DNA from: Gavia stellata
Taxonomy: Eukaryota; Chordata; Aves; Gaviiformes; Gaviidae
Reading direction: 5' to 3'
Assembly: GCF_030936135.1 (NCBI RefSeq)
Contig: NC_082596.1
Span: 13,678,155 to 13,742,154 of the forward strand
Length of the DNA: 64,000 nt
Shown here: one piece after another, positions 24,601 through 35,725 of the stretch
How the letters are laid out: every line of letters starts with the position of its first letter
Position numbering within the stretch: position 1 is the first letter of the stretch
Made by a program: the position numbers and the translations under genes
The notes under the pieces: model-generated
The model's input: the letters and a program-made list of their open reading frames with translations, nothing else
What the model was told of the DNA's origin: nothing
Databases searched by the model: none

Positions 24601-27600
24601 AAAGTAGGAGAGTAGTATTAAAAGCCTGCATTGGTGCACTTCAAGAAATTATTTACTTTCTATGACTCAGTAGCAATATACTGATTTTTTTTTTACGATC
24701 TGGTATTTCTTTAGTTAGAAAACCAACACTTTAGACTTAAAAAAAAAAAAAAACTAATGAAAGAATCCATCTGTTAAACCTGTAACATGCTTTTATGCAA
24801 GGACTGATTGAGTTTGTAGTTAGCGAGTTTCATCATGGAGGGAAGGCCAGTGCATCCGTCAGCCCTCGGGGTAATGAGTTGAGGTGGTAGGTTGAAAGGC
24901 TGCTGAAAAAAAAATTACTGAAACTAAGTGTGTAAGCCTCTAGATCATTGGAGGTTTTTCATTTTTTCCAGTGGTTAATTTAATACTACACAGGAACACT
25001 GTTTTAATTTTAAACATTAAAGGCCTTTGCATGTGTCCAGTGTGTGTGCAGCTTCTTTTTATCGTTCTAGTCTGTCAGGTTTTGCTGCGTTTTCCTTAAT
25101 GGTGCAATGACAGATAACTGGCTTGGCAATGGACATGCAGGTAAGTACAGTGCAGTTTCTTAAATAATAGTCTTATGAAACTTTCTGACTACTTGATGCT
25201 TTCTAGAGAGCATTATTGACATAACTGCAGAAGATAGTGAAGCTAGGCTGGTTTAGTTTGTATCAAAATGGACTGCTGTGTGTGTATTGTTAGTTTTTTA
25301 GTTTGGGTTAGCCTCAGCTAACGTCACAAGCCTGTATCTGACTCTGCCACTCCTAACCTAGTTAGGGAGTCAAGGAGTGAAAATTGGCTCTCTCAGCCTT
25401 TTACTAAAATGGACACAAGATGTCACCTATGCACTGTTTCCTCTAATGAACGTGGATCTGCATTCTTTTTTTATCTAAAAATGATTCTTGAGTTCATTAG
25501 TCTTCTCAAATTCAGTGTGCCTTTTACTTGCCAACAGAAGATCTTTTTGTGACAAATGCAGATTCAGATTCAGATCAGAACTGTGACAGAATGATTAAAA
25601 TAGTGGTCTAAAGAACCAGGGAGGAAATGGGGGAGTGTTTCTTGGACACAACAGAGTATCAGATAACTGCATGTCTTCAGCCTGTGTGTGCCCTTCTCTC
25701 CTCATCTTCTTCTGTCCCTGTCACCCAAAGCCCGCACCAATATCTCTAATATTCTGTACAACATTATCTTAGCATTTATTAGATCACTTATCAGGCTCCC
25801 CCGGTAGACAAAAATACAGGTCATGCATCTGTAGTCAGGACTGAGTTCTGTTAAGGGCTGTCCATAACTTCGCACTTAAACTTTTTTTGCTGTGGGGAAG
25901 ATGCCACAAAATACTTCAAAAGCATGCTGAAGTCACCCATACATTGTATGAATTTTAGACTGATTGTGTTGATTTTTATCTTTTTTAAAAAAGTACTTAA
26001 GATTATTTTATATCTGCAATCAAAGTATTGCTTAAAAGAGAATCAGTTGTTTGATGTACAAATGTGTTTATCTTAAAAATAAGGTTTTTTGTTTGTGTTG
26101 AGTGCCTTGTTTGAAAGTGACAAGATAGAGTAGGATAGCCGGGCCTCTATTCCCATGTCAAATACTTTCAGAAATTAGGTATTACTTTGTTTTTCCAGTA
26201 AAATAAAAATGGTTTTAATAAAGACCCTAAGGTGCTTGTGTGACGAATCAGACTGCTGGTGCACGGTAGGGCTTGGGGAAAGCTGGACTGATGCCAGTGT
26301 GCCAGCTTTAATGCAGAACCTGTTAAATAGCAGCACCCCCAAAAGAATGAGTTTTAACCTCTCTTCCAAACTGGTTTGGAGCATTAAACCAGTTCATGGA
26401 AATGTTGCTGGCAGTGTCTGTCTTCAGTTCAGAAATCAGCAGATAGCTAAAATAGTGCTTTATATTGTTTCCCTAGAAATAATCCAATCAGCTAATATAC
26501 AGTTATAGTGTGGAGGTATTTGAAACAGTCTCATCTGGCATGGAGCACAGGTTAACTCCGAGCTTTACCGAAGTGGCTTTGCCAAGGCTGTCGGTGGTAC
26601 TCTGAAATGGTGATTTACTGGTGGCAACTTCCCTCTGTGGTGCTCTGAGGAGGATGTAGCTGGCAATTTGCTGAAATAACACTTCATCTGGCGTATTAGC
26701 TTAGCCTGAGATGAGTGTGTTTGGGTTAGTGCCCTGGGTTGTGAATGGAAATGATTGTGGCACAGATATGTCACTGACTCTGCTGTAGGTGTTCTACCAA
26801 GCAGCTGGGAGCAGAGGAGCTCACCACAGCTGCTCTTTCACTTAGTGCAAGTTGGAGCCCTTTGCTTTGGCATGGTGTTGCAAAAGAGAATGACCAAGTA
26901 GGGTCTCCTCCTTAGCTTTCTCAATAGCTTTTGAACAGATCCATGATGCATGGTGGCAAAGATTCTGGGGCAATCTTTAATGATTTTGCTGATGTATCAT
27001 GCTTACAAGCCATTTTTGAAGCTTATAGCTCCTGATGCCTGTTTAAGTTTCTCGGGCTTCTGTGAAAGTGATGGTAACTTTTCTTTTTTAAACATTGCAG
27101 TTGCTGATGATTCCACTCATCATGTCAGTACTTTATGTGTGGGCCCAGCTGAACAGAGACATGATTGTATCGTTTTGGTTTGGAACAAGATTTAAGGTAC
27201 GTCAGACAGGATTTTGGAAAGGTTTCTGTCCAAAAGATGCACGTGAAGGTGGTGCGGGGCAAAATACAAATATTTTCTCTTATTAAAGATGTCCCATGCT
27301 TTCACATAGCTATATACTCCTTGAGATTCAGCAAAGACAAATTTCTTCATGGTCTTCTCTATGGTGTCACTCAGTGTGGCTTTACTGAAGAGATGTCCAG
27401 ACAACTGAAATTCATCAGTCTGAAAAGAGGAAAAAATTCCTGATAAACACTAACCTGGATAAAAGCTGAATGTAGGGACACCGTAGTGACAAAATGTTAA
27501 TATTTTAAATTGTTATTCCCCGTGCAACCTCATCTGTTTCTGCCAGATCTTGTAGTGAGAACTCTTTTGATCATTCTTTCCAAACCTTTTCAAAATCAGA

Positions 27601-30600
27601 AATGTTAGGACTTTGTTTCAGATGTAAGCTTGCTGTGGAACATAGAGTGCAAAAGACGCATCTACTTGGTAATGTTTAAATGAGTGTGATTTGTCTAAAA
27701 AATGTTAGTGGTCGCTCAGTTTGGAGTATCACAGAATCACTAAGGTTGGAAAAGACCTGTAAGATCATCAAGTCCAACCATTACAAAAAACAACAAAAAA
27801 AACCCCCAAAAAAGACAAACAAAAAAACCCACACCACCATGCCCATCAAGCCACGTCCCACAATGCCACGTCCACACACTCCTTGAATACCTCAAGGGAT
27901 GGTGACTCTACCACTTCCCTGGGCAGTCTGTTCCATTGTGTTACCACTCTCTCAGTAAGGAAATTTTTCCTAATACCAAGTCTGAATCTCCCCTGGCGCA
28001 ACTTGAGGCCATTTCCTCTTGTCCTGTCACTCATCACTTGGGAGAAGAGACCAACACCCACCTCTCTGCAACCTCCTTTCAGGTAGTTGTAGAGAGCGAT
28101 GAGGTCTCCCCTCAGCCTCCTCTTCTCCAGGCTAAACAGCCCCAGCTCCCTCAGCCGCTCCTCATAAGACTTGTGCTCCAGACCCCTCACCAGCTTCGTC
28201 GCCCTTCTCTGGACGTGCTCCAGCACCTCAATGTCCTTCTTGTAGTGCGGGGCCCAAAACTGAACACAGTATTCGAGGTGCGGCCTCACCAGCGCCGAGT
28301 ACAGAGGCACGATCACCTCCCTACTCCTGCTGGCCACACTATTTCTGATACAGGCCAGGATGCCGTTGGCCTTCTTGGCCACCTGGGCACACTGCTGGCT
28401 CATATTCAGCCAGCTGTCGACCAACACCCCCAGGTCCTTTTCTGCGGGGGAGCTTTCCAGCCACTCCTTCCCAAGCCTGTAGCATTGCCTGGGGTTGTTG
28501 TGGCCAAAGTGTAGAACCCGGCACTTGGCCTTGTTGAACTTCATCCAATTGGCCTGGGCCCATCCATCCAGCCTGTCCAGATCCCTCTGCAGAGCCTTCC
28601 TACCCTCAAGCAGATCAACACTCCCTCCCAGCTTGGTGTCATCTGCAAACTTGCTGAGGGCGCACTCGATCCCCTCATCCAGATCATCAATAAAGATATT
28701 AAACAAGACCGGCCCCAAAACTGAGCCCTGGGGGACTCCGCTTGTGACCGGCCACCAACTGGGTTTCGCTCCATTCACCACAACTCTCTGGGCTCGGCCA
28801 TCCAGCCAGTTTTTTACCCAGTGAAGAGTGCACCTGTCTAAACCACGAGTCGCCAGCTTCCCCTGGAGAATACTGTGGGGAACAGTGTCAAAGGCTTTGC
28901 TGAAGTCCAGGTAGGCAACATCCACAGCCTCTCCCTCACCCACTAGGCGGGTCACCTGGTCATAGAAGGAGATCAGGTTGGTCAAGCAGGACCTGCCTTT
29001 CATGAACCTGTGCTTGCTGGGCCTGATCCCTGGGTTGTCCTGCATGTGCCCCGTGAGCGCCCTCAAGATGAACCTCTCCATAACCTTTCCCGGCACCGAG
29101 GTCAGGCTGACAGGCCTGTAGTTCCCCGGATCCTCCTTCCGACCCTTCTTGTAGATGGGCGTCACTTTGGCAATCCTCCAGTCGTCCGGGACCTCCCCCG
29201 TTAACCAGGACTGTTGATAAATGAGAGCGGCTTGGCAAGCTCCTCCGCCAGCTCCCTCAGCACCCTTGGGTGGATGCCATCAGGCCCCATAGACTTGTGG
29301 GTGTCCAGGTGGCATAGCAGGTCATTAACTGCATCCTCCTGGATCACGGGGAGTTTGTTCTGCTCTCCATCCCTGTCATCCAGCTCAGGGAGCTGAATAC
29401 CCTGAGGATACCTGGTGTGGCTGTTAAAGACTGAGGCAAAGAAGACATTAAGTACCTCAGCCTTTTCCTCATCCTTCGTGACAATGTTCCCCGCCGCATC
29501 CAGTAGAGGATGGAGATCCTCCTTGGCCCTCTTTTTGTTGTTAATGTATTTATAGAAGCTTTTTTTGTTATCCCTCATGACCGTGGCCAGGTTGAGCTCT
29601 AGTTGGGCTTTCGCCTTTCTAATTCCCTCCCTGCATGACCTAACGAGGTCCTTGTACTCTTCTTCACTTGCCTGCCCCTTCTTCCAAAGGTGATAAATTC
29701 TCTTTTTTTCCCTGAGTCTCAGCAAAAGCTCCTTGTTCAGCCAGGACGGTCATCTTCCCCACTTTGTTAGGTAGAATCTGCTTAAGTTAATATATCAGGA
29801 TTTGTGGAATGCCTAAAACATTGAGGTTATAATCATGCTTATTAATGCAGTGGGAAGTTGAGCAGATTTATGTCCTTAACTTGTACTTAAAACTTCTCTG
29901 TCTTCGTTGTGTTCTTTTTCAGGCCTGTTACCTTCCATGGGTTATTCTGGGATTCAACTACATCATTGGCGGATCGTATGTATTTACTTCTGGCAAATTT
30001 GAAGTTATAAAAGCTTTTACGGCTATTGAACTTACTGCTGAATTTAGAAGCAATATTAAAATAAGAGGCTTAAAGCTGTATAATCTGACTGATGATGCTC
30101 AGTGTCACATGGTGGTCATTTAAGATAAAGAGGAGATATGCATGTGAGAACTAGAGATACAGGTGAGGGGAAAGTAATAAGAATTTTGTTTATTTTCTAG
30201 TAAATCTATGCATTAGGCCTTTTCCTTACTAAAAGAGTAACGCACAGTAAAGAAAGATGTCATCCCATATGACCACCTGTCATGACTGATTTTAGAAACA
30301 AATTTAGCTTGACTCTGATAGTGCTGTTACTTCTTTGCCTCACAACCTCGCCCAACATGCTGTTTTTTTCAGCTTGTGAAACAAGGGAAAATGGCAATAA
30401 AAGCCCCCAGAGTTCCTTGTTAGCAGCTGCTGAATTCGTTGGTCTGTCTTGGGTTTCTTTGACTAAACTCTGTGATGCAGAAATCCCCTCTGTGCACGGT
30501 CTTTCCCATTGGTGCCCTGCATTGGTTGGGACCTGTTGGTGCCGCTGTAACACAGTTAGTGACAATAACAAGTTATGTGGTTGATTTATAAAAGGAGGAG

Positions 30601-33191
30601 ATAGTACAGCAAAACCAAATTCCCTTTTCTGGCTGTGCCTCCTACCGACTCATCCGTCACTTGAGAAAACTGCTTGCTGTTAGATACCTGCTGTTTCTAT
30701 GCATGACAGAAGATCCTCAAGGGCCTCCATTCAGCAGTGTTTTTGCAATATTGGGAACAAAACAGTTCAGTACAGCAGGAGACAGGTTGTCCAGTGAAAA
30801 CAGCAGTAACGTCTCAAGCTCTGCAGACTATTATTTTAGACACTAATAGCTGTACGGTCTAATTCCCTGATGTAAACAAGTATTTAATTGCATTTTCAGT
30901 GCAGACTTGTAGAGAAGGCTTGGAAGGGAGGGTGGAACAGCCTGTTGATGTGTTGGCACTGAAGGTTGGGCCTTCTAAAGTAGTGGCTGCAAAATGCTGA
31001 GGGAAGGGAAATTTTCTGTGGCTCACGGCCCTGGCAATGCCTGTGGCAGGTGAACAGTAGTACCTGACAGAAGGTGGTCAGAGAAGAGAGCATCTGAAAC
31101 AATTCTTTTTCCTTTGCCTTGCAGAGTCATCAACGAGCTGATAGGAAATCTGGTTGGACACCTGTATTTCTTCTTAATGTTTAAATATCCAATGGATCTG
31201 GGAGGAAGGAATTTTCTGTCCACACCTCAGTTCCTGTAAGCTGGCTTTATTCTTTAGCTCACTGTTTGTTTGGTCCAATTTTCTGTATTGTTCATCAGAC
31301 ATGTATTTGCTGGGATTGTGAGGTGTAAAAAATTTCGCTAAATCAACCTGCTTCAGACTGTCATAGTGACTGTGCTACTGAGTCATCAAAAATGTTGAGT
31401 TTGTTGTAAATGGCCCATATGAGAGTTCTTTGTTGACCCCTATGGATGGCTTGTGTCCTTTACCCACTCTTAAGAGTGAGAGTAAAAGTCGTAGTTCTGC
31501 TAGTGAATTGAGCTGTAGTAGAGAGAACTCCCTAACAACTATCAGATGGTATCAAAAAAATTGTTTTGTCCTGTAAATGATATTTTATCTGTATTTTCAT
31601 GTATCATTACAGTAGCTACCAGTTCAGCAACCTGCAACAATAATAGGAGCCAGTTGCAGACTTGTTCAGGACTATAATACGTATTCTGCTTTGCAGTCGG
31701 TACCAGTCACCTTGACTGAGACTGCAGGTTTTGGTTTCTGTAGTGCTTTTTCTTGCGATCTGTTCATTGTTTTGGCATTGAAAGACTATGATCAGAAGAC
31801 AAAGTTTGTAGCTTCAGTTCCCTTGTCCTCATCCTTTTGGGTTGTAAATATTCTTTCTCTATCAAACTTTAGTTAGCAACTCCAGTTAACCCTTTTTGTA
31901 GCATAAACTCTTAATTATAAGATGCAAAGTTGAATTACAGTTAGGCTTTCTGTACAAGTTTTCATGAGTAGGGAAGCTTTGTATTCTACTTTTGTGTTTG
32001 CAAGCCCTCCTGGTAAACCTAATTTTCCATTAAGATAAGAAGACAAAATGGTGGTTTAAAATGTCTTTCAAGGTAATAACAGCTGTGAAACTGCCATCAA
32101 TCTTGTTGGTTATGTGTAATTCTCTTGATTCCTCAAAGGTGTATTTAATTTTTCTCTGTGTTTGAGAAGCAGGAACAGAAGTACTGCAAACATCTCTGAA
32201 GAGGGATAAATTCTGCCTTTGCCCTGTAATGTTTTGTTAGAAAAAGATGCTGTGATGAATTACAGATACTTTTAATAATGAAGAACTTTTTCTATACAGG
32301 ATTGCTTTTCTTGTAGAAAGGAATCTGGTTTTTATGTCTGGGCCTCAGATTTTCATGATCAAATTCAGCAAAGAATTTGCAGGAGCATGGTGTAACTATG
32401 GTAGAGCTGAATTGACTCTGCATTGATGGCATCCCTTGCAAAATGCAGAAGCTGTATTTTAGGTCACTCTTTCTATTTAAATGGTAGCCTAAGTTGGATG
32501 ATAAGGTCTTACAGCTCTAATTTGCTCTGGCCACATCACTTGAGCTTTGATTTCAGAAGGCTAGTTGCTTGAACCCGTTTCCCTTAGTCTCTTTGGTCCT
32601 CAGTTCCTCAGGAATGTTTACTTGGAGAGCAGCGAGATGGTTGGATGCTGTGGTAACAGGAGCTTTGTAACTGTTGAAGAGAGAGAGATGCTCAGAAGTG
32701 ATTTGGAATTTTTTATTAATTCTCCAGGAAAAAAAGGAGAGAAGTTAGGGGAATTCAGTTTGTATCACAGCATTTATTCTCAACAATGAGACTCCCTTAT
32801 CATGTGTTTTTTCCCTGTGTTTGGATTATTGTATATAACTATATCCCAGAGACGGAAGTTCCTCAGAATTCCCACTTCTCAATGTCCTGAGGGCTTAGAT
32901 TTGGAAAGAATTCTGTGAAGTACTGCTGTGAAAAGCCAGTTTTATTGAAAAGTCTAGCAGCTAAAAGGAAGTGCATGAAAAAGTAGTCTAGCATTTACCC
33001 CCAAGGTACAGGTCTTTCTCAAACTCTGTCCTTTTCTTCTGGCTTGTCCTAGATACCGCTGGCTGCCAAATAGGAGAGGAGGAGTGTCGGGGTTTGGTGT
33101 CCCACCTGCTAGCATGAGAAGAGCTGCAGAAGATCAGCAGGGTGGTGGAAGACACAACTGGGGCCAAGGTTTCCGGCTAGGTGACCAATGA
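18479..33191 (+). CDS. DERL1: DERL1, Derlin-1, complete, 8 exons
   Basis: ER membrane protein of the rhomboid-pseudoprotease family; it works in ER-associated degradation, moving misfolded proteins to the cytosol with p97/VCP (established knowledge). Eight exons give 756 nt, 251 residues plus TGA, the same length as human. Near the N-terminus is [12 protein letters not shown]. The WR motif is at residues 53-54, followed by the GPGTGF loop and several hydrophobic helices. The C-terminal tail is cytosolic and ends [16 protein letters not shown], the p97-binding (SHP-like) region. All joins keep phase. The gene is head to head with TBC1D31 and tail to tail with ZHX2. Introns 3 and 5 hold CR1 insertions. 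Confidence 0.97.
18632..20326. other. DERL1 intron 1
   Basis: The first 200 bp still belong to the CpG island and hold the ZNF143-type site. The rest shows nothing recognisable. Confidence 0.7.
18707..18726 (-). promoter_or_regulatory. ZNF143/THAP11-type site
   Basis: On the - strand this reads ACTACAACTCCCAGAATGCC, a close match to the classic ACTACA..TCCCAG..TGC motif of CpG-island promoters. It lies 75 bp into DERL1 intron 1. Confidence 0.65.
20327..20438 (+). CDS. DERL1: DERL1 exon 2
   Basis: 112 nt, residues 52-89. It encodes [19 protein letters not shown], carrying the conserved WR, then [17 protein letters not shown]. The acceptor is TCTTTACAG and the donor GTATGT. Confidence 0.96.
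20439..22190. other. DERL1 intron 2
   Basis: 1.75 kb, with two poly(A) runs near 22036 and 22122. No coding sequence or clear repeat family. Confidence 0.65.
22191..22255 (+). CDS. DERL1: DERL1 exon 3
   Basis: 65 nt, residues 89-110. It encodes [20 protein letters not shown] and IVV. The acceptor is TTATTTACAG. The donor is GTATCC, weak at position +5. Confidence 0.93.
22818..23356 (+). repeat. CR1 LINE fragment, left half of an interrupted copy
   Basis: A sense-strand CR1 whose broken reverse-transcriptase C-terminus is readable, for example the [22 protein letters not shown] stretch and the GGAGAACAGGAGGCTCAGGG segment. It stops abruptly where another CR1 has inserted, and its right half resumes at 23861. 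In DERL1 intron 3. Confidence 0.85.
23357..23860 (-). repeat. CR1 LINE inserted into another CR1
   Basis: A reverse-sense CR1 3' end beginning with the tail TAGAGTAGTTTGGGTTGCAA and running through TCCAGGCTGAACAACTTGAA to GGAGCTGGATGCAGTATC. The host CR1 is interrupted exactly here. TATC occurs at both edges and may be a 4-bp target duplication. Confidence 0.85.
23861..24110 (+). repeat. CR1 LINE fragment, right half of the interrupted copy
   Basis: Continues the CR1 started at 22818: ATAAATACCTGATGGGGGAG, GGTGCTCAGTAGTGAGACAA, CAAACACTGGCACAGGTTGC. It ends before the usual CR1 tail, so the 3' end is lost or diverged. Confidence 0.82.
24111..25113. other. DERL1 intron 3, remainder
   Basis: No gene or repeat is recognised apart from poly(A) and poly(T) runs near 24690 and 24740. 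Confidence 0.6.
25114..25140 (+). CDS. DERL1: DERL1 exon 4 (27-nt microexon)
   Basis: Exactly 27 nt, nine codons, ITGLAMDMQ, residues 111-119, phase 0 at both ends, flanked by GACAG and GTAAGT. The peptide matches the vertebrate protein between exons 3 and 5. Confidence 0.93.
25141..27100. other. DERL1 intron 4
   Basis: About 2 kb. I see no exon, RNA gene or clear repeat. Confidence 0.6.
27101..27196 (+). CDS. DERL1: DERL1 exon 5
   Basis: 96 nt, 32 codons, residues 120-151. It encodes [20 protein letters not shown] and [12 protein letters not shown], a membrane segment and loop. The acceptor is ACATTGCAG and the donor GTACGT. Confidence 0.96.
27197..27727. other. DERL1 intron 5, left part
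   Basis: Nothing recognisable besides random short open frames. Confidence 0.6.
27728..29750 (-). mobile_element. CR1 LINE, 5'-truncated, nearly open reverse transcriptase
   Basis: About 2 kb of a non-LTR retrotransposon lying antisense in DERL1 intron 5. The 3' end has the CR1 tail (CACAGAATCACTAAGGTTGG on the + strand). The 5' part, with the endonuclease, is missing. The reverse-transcriptase domain reads in two frames, 29725-29201 and 29165-27846. It includes the [41 protein letters not shown] and [10 protein letters not shown] blocks, the last holding the catalytic FADD. A one-base loss near 29219-29228 breaks the frame after EELAKPLS. Otherwise there is no stop over about 600 codons, so the copy is young. 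An A/C-rich tract at 27783-27834 sits near the tail. Confidence 0.95.
27846..29725 (-). pseudogene. CR1 pol (reverse transcriptase), frameshifted and truncated
   Basis: Reverse transcriptase of the CR1 element. The upstream frame covers the pre-RT region and the start of RT ([17 protein letters not shown]). The downstream frame covers the rest of RT and the C-terminal region ([20 protein letters not shown]), up to the 3'UTR of the element. The endonuclease and the first ORF are absent, so the copy cannot move on its own. Described only; no function for the host is suggested. Confidence 0.92.
29923..29975 (+). CDS. DERL1: DERL1 exon 6
   Basis: 53 nt, residues 152-169. It encodes [18 protein letters not shown]. 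The acceptor is TTCTTTTTCAG and the donor GTATGT. Confidence 0.95.
29976..31124. other. DERL1 intron 6
   Basis: 1.15 kb; no gene, RNA or clear repeat seen. Confidence 0.6.
31125..31235 (+). CDS. DERL1: DERL1 exon 7
   Basis: 111 nt, residues 169-206. It encodes [19 protein letters not shown] and [14 protein letters not shown]. The acceptor is CCTTGCAG and the donor GTAAGC. Confidence 0.95.
31236..33052. other. DERL1 intron 7
   Basis: 1.8 kb; no gene, RNA or clear repeat seen. Confidence 0.6.
33053..33191 (+). CDS. DERL1: DERL1 exon 8 (coding part)
   Basis: 139 nt including the TGA stop, residues 206-251. It encodes the cytosolic tail [20 protein letters not shown], then [16 protein letters not shown]. 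The acceptor is TTGTCCTAG. Confidence 0.96.
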
Positions 33192-34309
33192 AGAGCTCCT
33201 GCCCTTGGAAAATGGACGTAGGACCGACCCTTCCTGGTGCAGAGCATGCTTAAGAACTGAGCTCTCTGTAGCACTGTTGGATTTAACTGATTAGAAAGAA
33301 TGTTTCTGGTTCAAGAGAAAATTATAAACTCCAGAAGGGAAAAATGTAGATCTTGCTCCAGGTTAGCCAGTAGTGTCCAATTTGATTCTGCCATTAAAAA
33401 AAGCCTTCTTTATACAGTATTGTCTGTCTGTCACAACCGGCATCCGTTATGCCATCTTGTTGCGTGATGTGATGGAACAAGCTAATGGTGTTCTGTCTCA
33501 CCTGGTACATTAAAAGCTTTGTTGATCATAGTAAGGTAAGAATCCAGTGTGAGGCAGATGGATCAAACTAACCCCAAAGTTTAGGAAGCTGATTTTTTTC
33601 CATAGCTGTGCTTAGGTCCCAGGGTCTTTGGAAACATTATTTAAGTGATGTCTCTCTGCTGCATTCATAAAGCAATGTTTCATTTCCATTATTAAGCTGT
33701 ATTTTGAGGAGAGTTTTTTTCTTGCCGTGCAGCATTTGTCCTACCTGCTACAGCATGGGATGGGTAAGACTAAGGCTAAGAGGGCTTTCATTTGAAATTG
33801 CAATAACAGATATTCACAGAATTGAAATCTCTGAACTCTTCATGACATGTTACAAGGCTTGCTCTGTTTAAACTGAAGTTGTCTGGCTTGTTTTTTTTTT
33901 CCCTCAGATCTGTGAATTCTTGGCTTCAAAGTTTCTGGTTTGATTGCAAAATTGGGTAGCACAAGTACTACTTAAACTAGAAAATGTAACATATCATTGT
34001 GGTTAATGTAAAGGGTACTGACTGCAGCATTATGTTTGTTAACTGAATCTTCAGCTTTCTCTTAAAAGCTTTAAGACATCAAAGAATCAAAGCTGGAAGT
34101 AAACTTTTCCAGGGTCAAGATACAATAGAACAGATTGCTTTACTACAGGACTCTGTCATTGTCAAATAAGAAATTATGTACACTGTTTATTAGTATCTGT
34201 ACTGTTTTGGTAAAACTTTTTGACATGGAGAAGGGAATGATTCTGTACAGTAGTTTTTCTCATACTGAGTTCCTGTGGGCAGAGCACAGGGCTAAGATCC
34301 AAGAAGCTG

Positions 34310-34400
34310 TAATGCTAGCTTGTTACTGACTCACTGCATGGACTTGAGCAAACTTCTTACTCAGTTTTCCCAGCTGTAAGAAGGACTCATGCATGTCTCA
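34310..34400 (+). repeat. Ancient MIR-like SINE remnant in DERL1 3'UTR
   Basis: GACTTGAGCAAACTTCTTAC followed by TCAGTTTTCCCAGCTGTAAG resembles the MIR core 'CTTGGGCAAGTCACTTAAC...CTCAGTTTCC...CTGTAAAATGGG'. It is diverged but the order of blocks is right. Confidence 0.5.
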
Positions 34401-35700
34401 GCATTCTTAAAAAGTAGCTGTCCCTGACTCCCCTAGGTGTGAGCTGCTAGTGAGCAAGGTAAGGCTGAGGTTCACATAAATGACAACACTTAAGCTAGGA
34501 ATGCAATTACTCTAAGCTTAATCAGACTTCTAACTTCCTTTTTGTTTAATAGTTGGAGGAAGAAGAGCACCATCACTAGGATGAGATTCAAGTCTTTGAC
34601 TAAATTTCCCTTTAGCATTTGTCTGTCTTTTTACTGGGTAGGTAGGGCACAGAAGGCTGTTCTGCCCCAACTCAGGTATCTCGGATATCTATAAGTAGGT
34701 GAAGTGAATCTGGGCCAAAAGATTTTTATTACTAATTTGTTTCTTCACTAAACCTGGGTTCTGAAGGTTTAAAAACTTGTAAATACTACTTGATGTGAAA
34801 CTGGGTGGAAAATAAGCAGTTGGACTGGAAGGTGTCAGGTGGCTTGCTTGGAAAAAAAATGTGTGCTCCATTTCTTCACTGCAACTCAGTTTTGTTGATC
34901 CGACTTGCAGAAAAATGTAGAAAACTGGTAATGATCATATTGTGTGCTTAGGTTTTACAGGAACTTGGAGTTCAGATATCACCTGCCATTTTTGTCCATT
35001 CAGTGATAAGTTTTGAAGATGCTCTTGTCTCTTTCTCTGTATAAAATGGTAGGTAGAAAAGAGGACTGCAGTGTTGTAAATACTAATCTATTGTTGACCG
35101 ACAGCTGTTATTTGATGCTAACTTGGAAAGTCTGAGAACGATCATTTTTATAGGAGTCATGATGTAGTTGGTGTTTTTATTCATAGTAATACCACTGTCT
35201 CCAAAGCATTTGTCTTCATTGTGAGTCAGGACCTAACTGTTAAGTGAAGATGCAATAGTTTGTGACTCAGCTAAAACCCTGGCACACTCAAATTGCAGAA
35301 CATCCTCGTACAGAAGGCCAGAAGGAAGGCTTGAGTGGGAGGAAGGATGGTAAAAATCATTGTCCTGGCCCAGCGCACTGTGCTGGGTCTTGCTTTCTAG
35401 TGTATCCTCCCTCTATAAATTAAGATGAAAAGGGTTGCAAGGAAGATAGACTTCTGATAGGTCTTGATTAGCTTTTGAGCTGCTTCAAGTCCATTTACTT
35501 TGGTTTATGGAAAATTCACTTCAGAATTCCATATTATGAGCTCAGTTTGTTTTTTCTCTAATTTGTTGCTTGACCTGAAGCACTGTTTGTCCTCCAGCAT
35601 ACACTGACAATGGCAGTGTCTTGTTAAATGAGTACCTTCTTTCTTATTTTGTACAGATAATTTCCCTTTTTGTAATCAATTTTTGTTGGCAAAGTTTTAA

Positions 35701-35706
35701 ATTAAA
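35701..35706 (+). terminator. DERL1: Candidate DERL1 poly(A) signal ATTAAA
   Basis: ATTAAA in an AT-rich context, followed within 40 bases by CTGTTACTGTCTCTGTTTCG, a U/GU-rich downstream element. Confidence 0.45.
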
Positions 35707-35725
35707 GTTTTAATCTCTGTTACTG

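Larger units (their letters stand above)
33192..35725 (+). other. DERL1: DERL1 3'UTR, probable extent
   Basis: No gene signal follows the stop until an ATTAAA at 35701-35706, which is followed by T- and GT-rich sequence and is a plausible poly(A) signal. ATTAAA-like motifs near 33391 and 33508 could give shorter transcripts. Extent inferred; it needs RNA evidence. Confidence 0.5.

Noticed and set aside
27936-28514. A 192-codon + strand open frame
   Set aside because: It is the antisense of the CR1 reverse transcriptase.
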